Positions 23,936 to 32,748 of a stretch of 64,000 nucleotides of DNA are shown in pieces (within the stretch, counting starts at the first letter, position 1; each line of letters opens with the position of its first letter). Location: NCBI RefSeq assembly GCF_004217045.1, contig NZ_SGXM01000006.1:1-64000 (forward strand). Direction: 5' to 3'. The notes under the pieces were generated by a model. It worked only from the letters and a program-made list of their open reading frames with translations, had not been told where the DNA came from and made no database searches. The position numbers were made by a program, and so were the translations under genes. The stretch comes from Cupriavidus agavae. Its GTDB lineage: Bacteria > Pseudomonadota > Gammaproteobacteria > Burkholderiales > Burkholderiaceae.

Positions 23936-26385
23936 AACTGAAGCGACGCCCGCTGGCGGAGATCACACCGTGGCTGACCTCGATCACGCCGGAACTGATC
24001 CTTAACAAGGACGGTTCGCTGCTTGCGACCTACGAGTTTCGAGGCGTGGATGCGGACAGCGCGGATGCGAGCGATATCACCTCCGCACGCGACCAGCTCG
24101 ATCAGGCGTGTCGCTCCTTCGACAACCGCATCACGGCATGGTGGCGGCTGACGCACCGGCGTACCAAGGGGTACGTGGAGGGCGAGTTCAGCAACGCAAC
24201 GGATGCGCGGCTCGACGCCCTGAACCGGGCGCACATGACCACGGGCCGGTATTACCGGAACGCCCATTCACTGAACATCGCCTACACGCCGGAGACCGGC
24301 GTCGCCAAATTCTTCGAAAAGATCGGCCACCACATGACCGTGGGCGGCAAGCCGATCTTCGCGGCGCTGCTGGAGGCCACCAAGGACACCGTCCTCGCAC
24401 GTAGCGCCTTCGCATTCGACATGGAAAAGATCCGCTCGGATACGCGACGCTTCGAAGCGATGCTGGACGCCTTCACCGGCGGCATTCCGCGCATCAAGCC
24501 GACGCGTCTGGCAATGCAGGAAAGCTACGCGGCGTTGCATCAGGCCGCCAATCCAAGCGTTCCCAAGCGGCGCATCCGCTTCCCGGTCACGATGCTCGAC
24601 ACCCACTTGAGCGAATCCGAGATTACGGTCGGGTCCGAGCGGCTGCTGTTCGAGTCCGCGCACGGCAAGCGCTATGCCGCGGTAGTGGCGGTCAAAGAAT
24701 GGATGAGCTTCCAGGAGGCTGCGCTCGACAGCCTGCTGCAGGTCGATGCCGAGTTGGACATCTGCATCATGTACCGCTTTCTGGACACGGCCCGCGCCAC
24801 CGCTTACATCGAGAAAGTTCGCCGCTTCTACAAGATGGCTGCCGTCAATCTTCGGTCGATGGTCCAGCAGTACGTCTCGAAGGAAGAGAACGAGAACGAC
24901 GAGGGCCGGGAGGAACTGGCCAAAGAAGCCGGCAAGGCGCTCAAGCGCTTGACCGCAGAGGGCGTGCAGCACGGCTTCGCCAACATCTCGATCGTCATCT
25001 ACGCCGACACGGAAGCAGAGGTGGAAGACGCGGTGAGCGAGGTGGTCGGGACGCTGACCAACGCCGGTTTCGGGGCGATTCGGGAAAAAACGAACCTGAT
25101 GGCGGCCTGGAACAGCACCCTCCCCGGCCGCTGGGATCGACAGCGGCGCCTCCAGTTCGTGGAGACCCCTGCAGTGTCCGATATCGCCCCGGTTCGCTCG
25201 GTCCTGGAAGGCCCGATCCGGAACGCATGGCTTTCCGAGAAGACCGGGACCGAGGTGCCGCCGCTCACCTGCCTGCCGACGCGCCACCGCACGGGGCAGC
25301 GGGTCGATATGCACCAGCCGGGCGGCAATGGCCACCTGTTCGTCATTGGCCCCATCGGCGCGGGCAAGTCGGTGATGCTGAACTTCCTGGTTTCGCAGGC
25401 CGACCGGCACAAAGCCCGCCGCATCCGCTTCGACAAGGATCGCTCTACGCGTATCCCCACGCTCCTGAGCGGCGGCGCATTCATCGACGTGACGGGCAAG
25501 TTCCAGGCGAGCACGCCCGTCAATCCGCTTTCGCTGCTCGCCGACCCGGGCAGCTTCACCTACGTCACCGAATGGCTGACGCTGGCGCTCGAGGACGACG
25601 ATTTCTCGCTGGCTCCGCAGCAGAAGCAGGACATGTTCGAGGCGGTGAAGCTGCTCGCCAGCTACCCGCGCGAGCGGTGGACCCTCAGCGCGCTCTCCAC
25701 CATGCTCCACGCCGATCTGCGCGAGCGGCTGCAGATCTGGCTCGTGGGCGGCCAGTACGGGCACTTCTTCGACCACATTGAAGATGCTTTTGCGGTGAGC
25801 GACAACCTTTGCATCGAGTGCGGCGAGCTTTTCCAGAAGTTTCCCCGCGCAGCCGCGCTATTCACGGACTACGCGTTCTACCGGATCAGCCAGTCGATGG
25901 ACGGCATCCGCTACACGGTGATCGAGGTCGAGGAATGCGGGTTCTTCTTCCAGAACGAGCGCTTCTACAAGCGCTTCGAGGACTGGATCACCACCATTCG
26001 GAAGCTCAATGGCTCGATCTGGGCGGCCACGCAGTCTCTGCGGCAGATCGCCCGTGTGGCGAACTTCGAGATTCTGAAGGAAAACATCGCGAACTGGATC
26101 TACCTGCCGAACAGCCAGGCCAAGACAACGCCCGACCTCTACAAGGAAAAGTTTGGCTTGACGGACGACCAGGTCCAGATGATTTCCGACGCGGTCCCCA
26201 ACCGTGACTACCTCTGGATCACCAACGTGCAGACGCGAATGCTCCAGACGGCCTTCAACGACGAGATGGTGTCGATGCTCCGCTCCGACGGGGTCGCGCA
26301 GTCCATCTGTGACCAACACTACGCGTCGGGCGAGCCCGACTGGCAGGACCGCTATGTGCGCGAAATGCTCGCGCGCGCAGCCTAA
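23929..26385 (+). CDS. virB4: T4SS ATPase VirB4
   Basis: 818 residues. The CagE/TrbE/VirB4 N-terminal domain leads into a RecA-like ATPase domain with Walker A G474-S481 (GPIGAGKS), a Walker B region IEVEECGFFFQNERFYK and the WAATQSLRQIA motif near the end. The ATG at 23929 overlaps the virB3 stop and matches the family start (MLKLKRRPLAEITPWL); an earlier in-frame start lies inside virB3. VirB4 dislocates pilin from the membrane and energises the channel. Confidence 0.95.
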   Translation: MLKLKRRPLAEITPWLTSITPELILNKDGSLLATYEFRGVDADSADASDITSARDQLDQACRSFDNRITAWWRLTHRRTKGYVEGEFSNATDARLDALNRAHMTTGRYYRNAHSLNIAYTPETGVAKFFEKIGHHMTVGGKPIFAALLEATKDTVLARSAFAFDMEKIRSDTRRFEAMLDAFTGGIPRIKPTRLAMQESYAALHQAANPSVPKRRIRFPVTMLDTHLSESEITVGSERLLFESAHGKRYAAVVAVKEWMSFQEAALDSLLQVDAELDICIMYRFLDTARATAYIEKVRRFYKMAAVNLRSMVQQYVSKEENENDEGREELAKEAGKALKRLTAEGVQHGFANISIVIYADTEAEVEDAVSEVVGTLTNAGFGAIREKTNLMAAWNSTLPGRWDRQRRLQFVETPAVSDIAPVRSVLEGPIRNAWLSEKTGTEVPPLTCLPTRHRTGQRVDMHQPGGNGHLFVIGPIGAGKSVMLNFLVSQADRHKARRIRFDKDRSTRIPTLLSGGAFIDVTGKFQASTPVNPLSLLADPGSFTYVTEWLTLALEDDDFSLAPQQKQDMFEAVKLLASYPRERWTLSALSTMLHADLRERLQIWLVGGQYGHFFDHIEDAFAVSDNLCIECGELFQKFPRAAALFTDYAFYRISQSMDGIRYTVIEVEECGFFFQNERFYKRFEDWITTIRKLNGSIWAATQSLRQIARVANFEILKENIANWIYLPNSQAKTTPDLYKEKFGLTDDQVQMISDAVPNRDYLWITNVQTRMLQTAFNDEMVSMLRSDGVAQSICDQHYASGEPDWQDRYVREMLARAA

Positions 26386-26400
26386 ACAGGGAGATAGAAA

Positions 26401-27159
26401 GTGAAGAAGTGGATTGCCAACCTCGCAGTCGCCGCGTCCGTCCTCGGCGCCGCCCCCGCTCACGCCGCCCTGCCGGTCACCGACTGGGTGGGCCTCGTGC
26501 AGACCACGATCTCGGCGCTGCAGTCCATCAAGTCCGAGGTGTACGAAAACACCAACATCGTCTACCAGTACCAGATGATGGCGAATCAGCTGCTGCAGGC
26601 CACGGGACTCGATCCGGAGGCCATCATGGAGCAGTTCAACAGCATCAAGGACGAGATTGGCAAATACGAGGTCTATGGCACCACGCTCAAGGACCTGTAT
26701 GGCACCGTGGCCGATAACGCCGACTACCTGAAGAAGATTCAGAGCATGGTCGTGTCCTCGGGCAAGACCAAGGAACAGTGGTTCGAAGATCAGCGCTCGC
26801 TGCTGACCAATGGCGACAAGACCGCGAAGGCGCTGTTCAGCCTGGGCGAGCAGATCTTCAAGAACACGCAATCGGTCGCCAAGCGTCGCGAGAAGATTCA
26901 GTCGCAGATCAAGCTTTCACCGACGGCACAGGCGGCCGCGCAGACGACGAATCAGATGCTCGATGTGCTCGCCAGTCAGAACTCCGACCTGCTGCAACTG
27001 ATGAGCGTGCGGGCACAGGCCGATGCCGACCGCGACCAACAGACCGTGGCCAAGGAGACGCAGAGCGCCGACGCGATGCGCTCGATGGCCGGCGTGCAGG
27101 ACGAGGAGTTGAAGAACCTGCGCGCCCGCGTCTTCTCGCGCAAGCTTCAGGCTAACTGA
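26401..27159 (+). CDS. virB5: T4SS minor pilin VirB5 (TrbJ family)
   Basis: 252 residues, GTG start at 26401 with GGAGATAG just upstream. A signal peptide ending PAHA is followed by an all-helical secreted protein rich in Gln, Lys and Ser (VYQYQMMANQLLQATG). This fits the TrbJ/VirB5 family of pilus-tip proteins. Four bp before virB6. Confidence 0.88.
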   Translation: MKKWIANLAVAASVLGAAPAHAALPVTDWVGLVQTTISALQSIKSEVYENTNIVYQYQMMANQLLQATGLDPEAIMEQFNSIKDEIGKYEVYGTTLKDLYGTVADNADYLKKIQSMVVSSGKTKEQWFEDQRSLLTNGDKTAKALFSLGEQIFKNTQSVAKRREKIQSQIKLSPTAQAAAQTTNQMLDVLASQNSDLLQLMSVRAQADADRDQQTVAKETQSADAMRSMAGVQDEELKNLRARVFSRKLQAN

Positions 27160-27162
27160 GCG

Positions 27163-28224
27163 GTGGAAATGATGCGGATCGCCCGTTTTATCCTCCTGCT
27201 GCTGACAGCTCTGGTGTTGCACTCGCCAGGTGCATTCGCGCAAGCTTCCGGCCCTGCAACGGGGACTGAGACGGCACAACCATCGCCGGCCGAGGGTCAA
27301 GGCCAAACGGGTCTTTTCGCTCAGCCGGGGTCGATCGGAGAGTCGCTCAAGAGCTGGCTCAATCAGTTCGAATCGTTCCGAACCGGTCTGATCGGCGGTG
27401 CGACAACGTTAAGTCGGTCTCTCACGTCAGAAGCCGACAAGATCGCCTTTGGTCTCGCGGTGGTGACGTTGACGCTCGCGGGCATCCGCTTTGCCGCCAC
27501 CTCGGACCCCGTCTCCGCCTGGACAGAGGTGTTCGAGACGCTGTTGATGCTCGGCATCTTCGCTTCGCTCTACACCGGCTACGACAAGTTCGGGCCCGGC
27601 ATCTACGAGTATTTCCAAAAATTGGCCGACAAGGTTGCGGGCACACAAGCGATGACGCCGGCGATGACGTTGGCTTCCGTCGGTGCCGGCTTCATTGACT
27701 CGTACCTGGAATCGATGAAGGCGGCAAGCGGGATTAGCGATGTGCTGAAGATTCTCTTTGCCGGGATTCTTCTGGTGGCAGCGTTTGTCCTGTGCGCCAT
27801 TGCATCGATGCTCTACACCTTCTTCATTGCCTTGGGCGAGATTGCCGCAGCCATTGGAATCGTCATCGGTCCCATCGCCGTGGCGCTGGGGTTCTCGGAC
27901 TACAGCCGTCGGTACTTCACTTCTTGGCTCGACTTCATGATCGGCGCCTCGATGTACTCGGTCGTCGCGGCCATCATGGCTCGCCTTGTCTCTAGCGCGC
28001 TGGTATCGACACTCTCGGAGCAGCAGAGCGTCGGCACCGCCACCCTTTCCGGGGCAGCTTACGCCATGAGCGTTGCATTGTTCATGATTCTGGTCGCTTT
28101 CGAGCTGCCCAAGATTGCCGGCGCAATCTTTGGTTCGGGCGGTGGCATCAGCGGTGGCGGCGTCATGCGGGTCGGCCTGAAGGCCGCCGGCGGAATCGGC
28201 AAGTTCCTCGCCAAGAGCAAATGA
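27163..28224 (+). CDS. virB6: T4SS inner-membrane protein VirB6 (TrbL)
   Basis: 353 residues. A signal-like N-terminus (ending GAFA) and a Thr/Pro-rich stretch precede at least five hydrophobic helices (for example residues ~105-125, 195-215 and 225-245) and a Gly-rich C-terminus (GSGGGISGGGVMRVG). This is the TrbL/VirB6 polytopic protein that contacts the substrate in the inner membrane. Start may be GTG 27163 or ATG 27169. Its stop overlaps the next gene by 4 bp. Confidence 0.9.
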   Translation: MEMMRIARFILLLLTALVLHSPGAFAQASGPATGTETAQPSPAEGQGQTGLFAQPGSIGESLKSWLNQFESFRTGLIGGATTLSRSLTSEADKIAFGLAVVTLTLAGIRFAATSDPVSAWTEVFETLLMLGIFASLYTGYDKFGPGIYEYFQKLADKVAGTQAMTPAMTLASVGAGFIDSYLESMKAASGISDVLKILFAGILLVAAFVLCAIASMLYTFFIALGEIAAAIGIVIGPIAVALGFSDYSRRYFTSWLDFMIGASMYSVVAAIMARLVSSALVSTLSEQQSVGTATLSGAAYAMSVALFMILVAFELPKIAGAIFGSGGGISGGGVMRVGLKAAGGIGKFLAKSK

Positions 28225-29423
28225 GCACGCATACCCATCATCCCCTGACGGCTACCGAACTGCTCTCGGTGCATGCGAGCCGCATTGCGCTGATCCGGCA
28301 ATACGCCAACGAAACATCTGCGCAGGCGTTCGACGCGAAGTGGCTCAGCGTCCTGACCCGGTGTGCGGACTGGTTCTCGACCATGCCTCTGCGTCCTGTC
28401 GAGCATGCCGAGCCGGGCGGAGCCTTCCGGGCAACGATCGAAGCCGCCTACTTCGCCATGCGGCTCTCCGGCGCGCAAAAGTTTGGCGCGGACCTGCCGT
28501 CCGAGCGTCGCCGGGCGCTCGAGCCGCAATACCTCTACGCGCTGTTCCTCGCCGCCTGCTGCTCGCGGCTGGACGAACCCTGCCGGCACTTCCAGTTCCA
28601 TCGCGACAGTGATGGCGCCGAATGGATCCCTGCTGCCCATGGTCCGTTCGGTGCGTGGCTCGGTGCCAGCACCTATCGGGTATCGCGACGAGAAGCCGCT
28701 CAACCGCTCGAGCGCATGCGTACCGCGCTGCTTGCCCGCGAGATCCTTGGCAGCGACCGGCTGAGCGCCTTCGATAGCCAGGTTCTCACTGACCTCTTTG
28801 GTGCCATCAATCCCGATCCGCGGCCGACTGGGTTGGAGTCGCTGTTGCACAAGGTTGTCCGCCAAGCGATCGATACCCTGACCCAGTTCGAGGTCAAGGC
28901 ACGCAAGGCCGAGTTTGCAGCTGATACAACGCCCGCTCCAAAAGCCGAGATGTTGGAAAAGGCGGTTGGCCAGCCGACGAATGCGGCGGCCGCCCCCGCA
29001 GCCCCCGTTACCGCGCCTGCATTGGATGCGCAAACGCAGGCGACAGACCCCAAAGAACCCAGCAATGGCGCTCCCCAGGTCGGCATCGCAACCTCACGCG
29101 ACGTGGTGCAGCTCGACGGCGCCCGTTCCCTGCGTAAGGAGCCTGCCGCCGACGATCCCTTCAAGTCGTTGGCGGGGACGTCGAACCTGATGCGCGAGTT
29201 CTTCAAGGCGCTGGCCCAGGACGTGGCCGCCGGCAAGGCGAAGATCAGCCGTATCGACGGCAAGGTCGCGATCAGCAAGCGCATGCTCGGAAACTATGGC
29301 CTCGCTTCGGACACTTTGGTCGAGCATCTGCGCAAAGGCAAGCACCTCTACAAAGTCGACGGTCAGAGCATTTTGTTGGTCGATGAGGTGGGCAGCCTGA
29401 TCGCGCCGGAGGCCACGGCATGA
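28221..29423 (+). CDS. TraI_2/MobH-like protein lacking the HD motif
   Basis: 400 residues. Residues ~10-165 follow the outline of the TraI_2 (MobH relaxase) N-terminal domain: the order of EHAEPGGAFRATIEAAYFA, a helical stretch, then EWIPAAHGPF corresponds to the family's HHAYPGGLLDHxLE, LLHDIGK and WHPWHGP landmarks. But the second His is Ala (Ala71) and the LLHDIGK site reads AACCSRLDEP, so the metal-binding HD residues are missing. A Pro/Ala linker (~230-310) precedes a C-terminal domain (~320-390, FFKALAQDVAAGKAKI, LVEHLRKGK) like the TraI_2 C-terminal module. The coupling-protein gene overlaps it by 4 bp. It is either an inactive relaxase-like adaptor or a diverged relaxase. Confidence 0.6.
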   Translation: MSTHTHHPLTATELLSVHASRIALIRQYANETSAQAFDAKWLSVLTRCADWFSTMPLRPVEHAEPGGAFRATIEAAYFAMRLSGAQKFGADLPSERRRALEPQYLYALFLAACCSRLDEPCRHFQFHRDSDGAEWIPAAHGPFGAWLGASTYRVSRREAAQPLERMRTALLAREILGSDRLSAFDSQVLTDLFGAINPDPRPTGLESLLHKVVRQAIDTLTQFEVKARKAEFAADTTPAPKAEMLEKAVGQPTNAAAAPAAPVTAPALDAQTQATDPKEPSNGAPQVGIATSRDVVQLDGARSLRKEPAADDPFKSLAGTSNLMREFFKALAQDVAAGKAKISRIDGKVAISKRMLGNYGLASDTLVEHLRKGKHLYKVDGQSILLVDEVGSLIAPEATA

Positions 29424-31288
29424 TGAACCACTACGTCAATCATTTCCGGCCGATCTACGAGTTCCGCGCCGCCATCGGCTGGATCCTGGCAGGGCTGCTG
29501 ATACTGGTGAGCGGCATGCCGCACGCCGGCTGCTTCTCGCTTTTGTGCCTGGGCGCCCTGCTCTTTCGCTCTGCGCAGGTTTGGCGCGCACTCAAGTTCA
29601 GGCTGGCCATTTCGACGAAATGGCTGACCGTCGTCAAGATTGACGGTCTGCTCGAGGCGAGCCGGCGCTTGCGCTCGCCGGACAAGGATGCGGACGCGAT
29701 GTACCTCGGGACGGGCTACGAATGGACCCAGAAGCATTGTCAGCTCGCGCACGACATTCTCCGCATGCCCTCGACGGACATTCCGGGCTTGCCCAAGTGG
29801 CTCCCGACCAAGACCGTCCGCGCAATCGAGAAGGCATTTTCGCCGGCTGGCAGCATTACCGACCGTTCTCCCCAGGGCAAGCCGTGGATTGCTGGTCTCG
29901 AAGCCAAGAAGCGGCCGGTCCCCTTCCACTACAAGGCCATGGGCGGTCACACCTCGATCAGTGGTACGACCGGATCGGGCAAGACGCGCACTTTTGAACT
30001 GATTTCCACCCAAGTGATTCATAACAAAAGTGATGTTTTGATCATTTTGGACCCCAAGAACGATCCCGATTGGGTTGCAAGATGCAAGCGAGAGTGCGAA
30101 CGCACCGGTCGAAAGTTCCTGTATTGGAAACAGGCGGCCCCGTCACAATCGATCCGCCTGAACCCGCTCGAGAACTGGTCGCAGCCGTCGGAAATCCCAA
30201 CGCGCATTGCGCAACTGATGGAAGAAGGTCCGTTCCGCCAGTTCGCATTCCTGTTCATCGACCGCTCGGTCAAGGGCGAGCTATACGTGGGCGACAAGCC
30301 GAACCTACGCTCGATCCTGCAGTATGCGCAGAACGGGATCAACAATCTGCTCGAGCGAGCCCTTCAACGCTTCTTTCCCGAAGCCGGCATGGCCGACTGG
30401 GATGCGGAAGTCGCTGGATACATGCAGCAGGTCGGCCAACGGGCTGGGGGAACGCGGCTGGACGCCATGGCGCGCCTATACATCGAACGCTTCGCGAATG
30501 TCGGGCGCGGACATGAATCGATCGATGGCTTGATCTCGACGTTCCAGCACGACCGGGATCACTACGGCCGGATCATTGCGTCCGCCCTGCCCCTTCTGCA
30601 GATGCTGGCAACGGGCGAAACCGGCCTGATGCTCGCGCCCAAGGCGGACGATTTCGACGACGACCGCGAGATCTGGGATATCGACAAGGTCATCAAGCAG
30701 AAGGCGGTGCTGTTCGTCGGCGCGGATTCGCTCTCCAACTCGATGGTCGCGCAGGCTGTCATGTCGATGCTGCTCGCCGACATCGCGTCGGTCGCTGGCG
30801 CCATCTACAACTTCTACGCCAAGCCGCCCGAGATCGTGCTCGTGGTCGATGAGGCCGCGGAGGCGATTAACGAGCAGCTGCTGCAGTTGCTCAATAAGGG
30901 CCGCGGCGCTGGCTTCAAGGCGTTCATTGCCTACCAGACGCGGTCTGACTTCACGGCCAAACTCGGAAACGTGGCCAAAATGCAGCAGGTTTTGGGCAAT
31001 TTGAACAACCAGATGGTCTTACGCTTGGAAGACATCGACACAGCCCAATGGTTTGCCGAAAAGGCTGGAACGACGGCGATCCGGAACCTGGTGATCTCCA
31101 GCAGCACGAGCACTGGCACGGAAGCCCACGTGGGCGAGTTCAGCGGCTCGGTCTCCCGCTCGGCTCAGCTCGAGAAGGTTCCCTTGATTCCGCATGACCT
31201 GGTCATGCAACTGCCGAACCTCCAGTACTTCCTGCGAATCTCCGGTGGCGCCGTCTACCAAGGTCGTATTCCAATCATTCAGGACTAA
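29420..31288 (+). CDS. traD: Coupling protein of the SXT/TOL TraD type
   Basis: 622 residues. Two N-terminal transmembrane segments (~18-52) are followed by YLGTGYEWTQKHCQL, characteristic of the SXT/TOL TraD subfamily. The Walker A is G182-T189 (GTTGSGKT), the Walker B reads IVLVVDEAAEAI near residue 475, and a motif-3-like FIAYQTRSDF follows. It docks the relaxase-DNA complex to the T4SS. This subfamily normally pairs with MobH relaxases, which supports the reading of the upstream gene as MobH-derived. Confidence 0.92.
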   Translation: MMNHYVNHFRPIYEFRAAIGWILAGLLILVSGMPHAGCFSLLCLGALLFRSAQVWRALKFRLAISTKWLTVVKIDGLLEASRRLRSPDKDADAMYLGTGYEWTQKHCQLAHDILRMPSTDIPGLPKWLPTKTVRAIEKAFSPAGSITDRSPQGKPWIAGLEAKKRPVPFHYKAMGGHTSISGTTGSGKTRTFELISTQVIHNKSDVLIILDPKNDPDWVARCKRECERTGRKFLYWKQAAPSQSIRLNPLENWSQPSEIPTRIAQLMEEGPFRQFAFLFIDRSVKGELYVGDKPNLRSILQYAQNGINNLLERALQRFFPEAGMADWDAEVAGYMQQVGQRAGGTRLDAMARLYIERFANVGRGHESIDGLISTFQHDRDHYGRIIASALPLLQMLATGETGLMLAPKADDFDDDREIWDIDKVIKQKAVLFVGADSLSNSMVAQAVMSMLLADIASVAGAIYNFYAKPPEIVLVVDEAAEAINEQLLQLLNKGRGAGFKAFIAYQTRSDFTAKLGNVAKMQQVLGNLNNQMVLRLEDIDTAQWFAEKAGTTAIRNLVISSSTSTGTEAHVGEFSGSVSRSAQLEKVPLIPHDLVMQLPNLQYFLRISGGAVYQGRIPIIQD

Positions 31289-31294
31289 CCATCC

Positions 31295-31801
31295 ATGCGC
31301 AGCAGCCTGTTCCGCGAAGTTATCAAGCAACACAATCTGTCGGCGAAGCTCTCGCCCGTGTTCACCCTTTCCCCCGACCTCGACGAGATCTGCGCACGCG
31401 TGGTCGACTACGTGGGGGCCAACTTCCGCGTTCGTGATGAACCGCTCGTCAAGGAGATGCTGACCGACGGGATCGCCGCCTGGCGTGCCGCCCGCAAGCA
31501 CGGCGATCCGAGTGTCGCGTTTATGAAGGGACTCTTTTCACGCGCGCATGACCTCTACACCAAGCGCTATGCCGCCTTCAAGGGCGAGAAATACAACGTC
31601 TGGTATCCGTTCCACGAGTCGATCCCTGCGTTCGAGCAGCGGCAACTAGCCGGCTATATCTGTCAGGTCGTGGACGAGCCCGTCCCAGGAGAGATTTCCC
31701 AACGATGCGCGGCATTCCAGTTGGCTGCTCGGGTACTCACCGGCTACGCCTTCACCCGCTACTTCGAGAACTACGATGTCGCTGGAAACTTTGCACACTG
31801 A
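31295..31801 (+). CDS. Conserved transfer-region hypothetical protein
   Basis: 168 residues, soluble and mostly helical with no signal peptide. No family is recognised. It starts 6 bp after the coupling protein gene and its stop overlaps the next gene by 26 bp, so it is firmly within the transfer operon. A cytoplasmic partner of TraD or the TraI_2-like protein is possible. Confidence 0.7.
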   Translation: MRSSLFREVIKQHNLSAKLSPVFTLSPDLDEICARVVDYVGANFRVRDEPLVKEMLTDGIAAWRAARKHGDPSVAFMKGLFSRAHDLYTKRYAAFKGEKYNVWYPFHESIPAFEQRQLAGYICQVVDEPVPGEISQRCAAFQLAARVLTGYAFTRYFENYDVAGNFAH

Positions 31802-32072
31802 CGCGCGCCGTGCTGCGCTCTTGCTCCGCCGTGTTCCCGCTCACTTGGCCGCCCGCTTGTGCGGCGTCGATTCGGCACTCGCGCTTGCCATGCAGGAATG
31901 GCTGACAGCACCGCCTGAGCCTGACGCCAAAGTGCCTGAAGCATTCACGCACGGCGTCGGGACGGCGTGCTTCGCTCTGGTGAAGATCTCCGTGACCAGG
32001 CCGCTGGTCTTTTGGGCCGGCTTGGCAGCGATTCCAAGCTTTCCCATCTTGCTGGCGCTACGTTGGATCTGA
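31776..32072 (+). CDS. Small membrane protein of the transfer operon
   Basis: 98 residues. A soluble N-terminal ~60 residues and a C-terminal hydrophobic segment (PLVFWAGLAAIPSFPILLAL). It overlaps the preceding gene in another frame and is followed after 3 bp by the DUF4400-like gene. Not recognised. Confidence 0.6.
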   Translation: MSLETLHTDARRAALLLRRVPAHLAARLCGVDSALALAMQEWLTAPPEPDAKVPEAFTHGVGTACFALVKISVTRPLVFWAGLAAIPSFPILLALRWI

Positions 32073-32075
32073 CAT

Positions 32076-32693
32076 ATGGCCGGTAGTCGATTCGCTTCCC
32101 ACGTCCGTCTGTGGCTCATCATTTCCCCATTGATGATCTGCACGCTCGCGCCATTCATCCAAGATAAGGCAGCGTTCGAGATCAGCGAAGCCGAGCAGGC
32201 TTCGGCCGAGCGCGTCCTGGGCCCGCAGGAGGCGGGGAATGCTGTCTCGCTGGCGAACACTCGCTTCCATGACTGGTTCATCGCGTCCGGTGCGGTGAAG
32301 GCATCGTTCTCCGGCTCCGACTCGCCTACTGCGTTCTCCGATGGCGGCGCGGCAGAATTGGGGCGCGAATGGATGCAGCATTTCTGGCTAACGATCTACC
32401 GAGCGCTATATCGCGCCGCGGTCGCACATCACTGGCTCTTCGGCGCGGCGGTGCTTGTCGTGGCCGTCTTCAACGATGGCTCCGTCTCTCGGAAAATTCG
32501 CGCGGCCAGCGCCGGATTTGCAAATCCCGTGTCCTTCCACGTGGCCGCCCACGGCCTGATGCTCAGCTTTGGCATCGGCGCATCTGCGCTGCTGCTGCCA
32601 TTTTCCTTGTTCGCCAACTGGTGGACGTATGTCGTCTGCCTGGTGGGCCTGCTCTGCTGGCGCCTCGCGGCGTCGTTCCATGTCGGCAAATAG
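32076..32693 (+). CDS. DUF4400-like integrating-element membrane protein
   Basis: 205 residues with four hydrophobic segments (near 10-25, 120-135, 155-175 and 180-200). The order of a first membrane helix, a soluble loop, and then AHHWLFGAAVLVVAVFNDGSVSRKIRAA resembles DUF4400/PFL_4697-type proteins, which sit beside traD in ICEs and MobH plasmids. Exact role is unknown; these proteins are thought to belong to the coupling module. Confidence 0.7.
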   Translation: MAGSRFASHVRLWLIISPLMICTLAPFIQDKAAFEISEAEQASAERVLGPQEAGNAVSLANTRFHDWFIASGAVKASFSGSDSPTAFSDGGAAELGREWMQHFWLTIYRALYRAAVAHHWLFGAAVLVVAVFNDGSVSRKIRAASAGFANPVSFHVAAHGLMLSFGIGASALLLPFSLFANWWTYVVCLVGLLCWRLAASFHVGK

Positions 32694-32748
32694 GCCGGCC
32701 ACCCCACTTATGACGAGGTCACAAACGGCCTCCCCCAATGGAGAAATC

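Noticed and set aside
24268-25776. A 502-residue minus-strand open frame
   Set aside because: It lies entirely antisense to virB4, which carries intact ATPase motifs; long antisense frames are common at this GC content.
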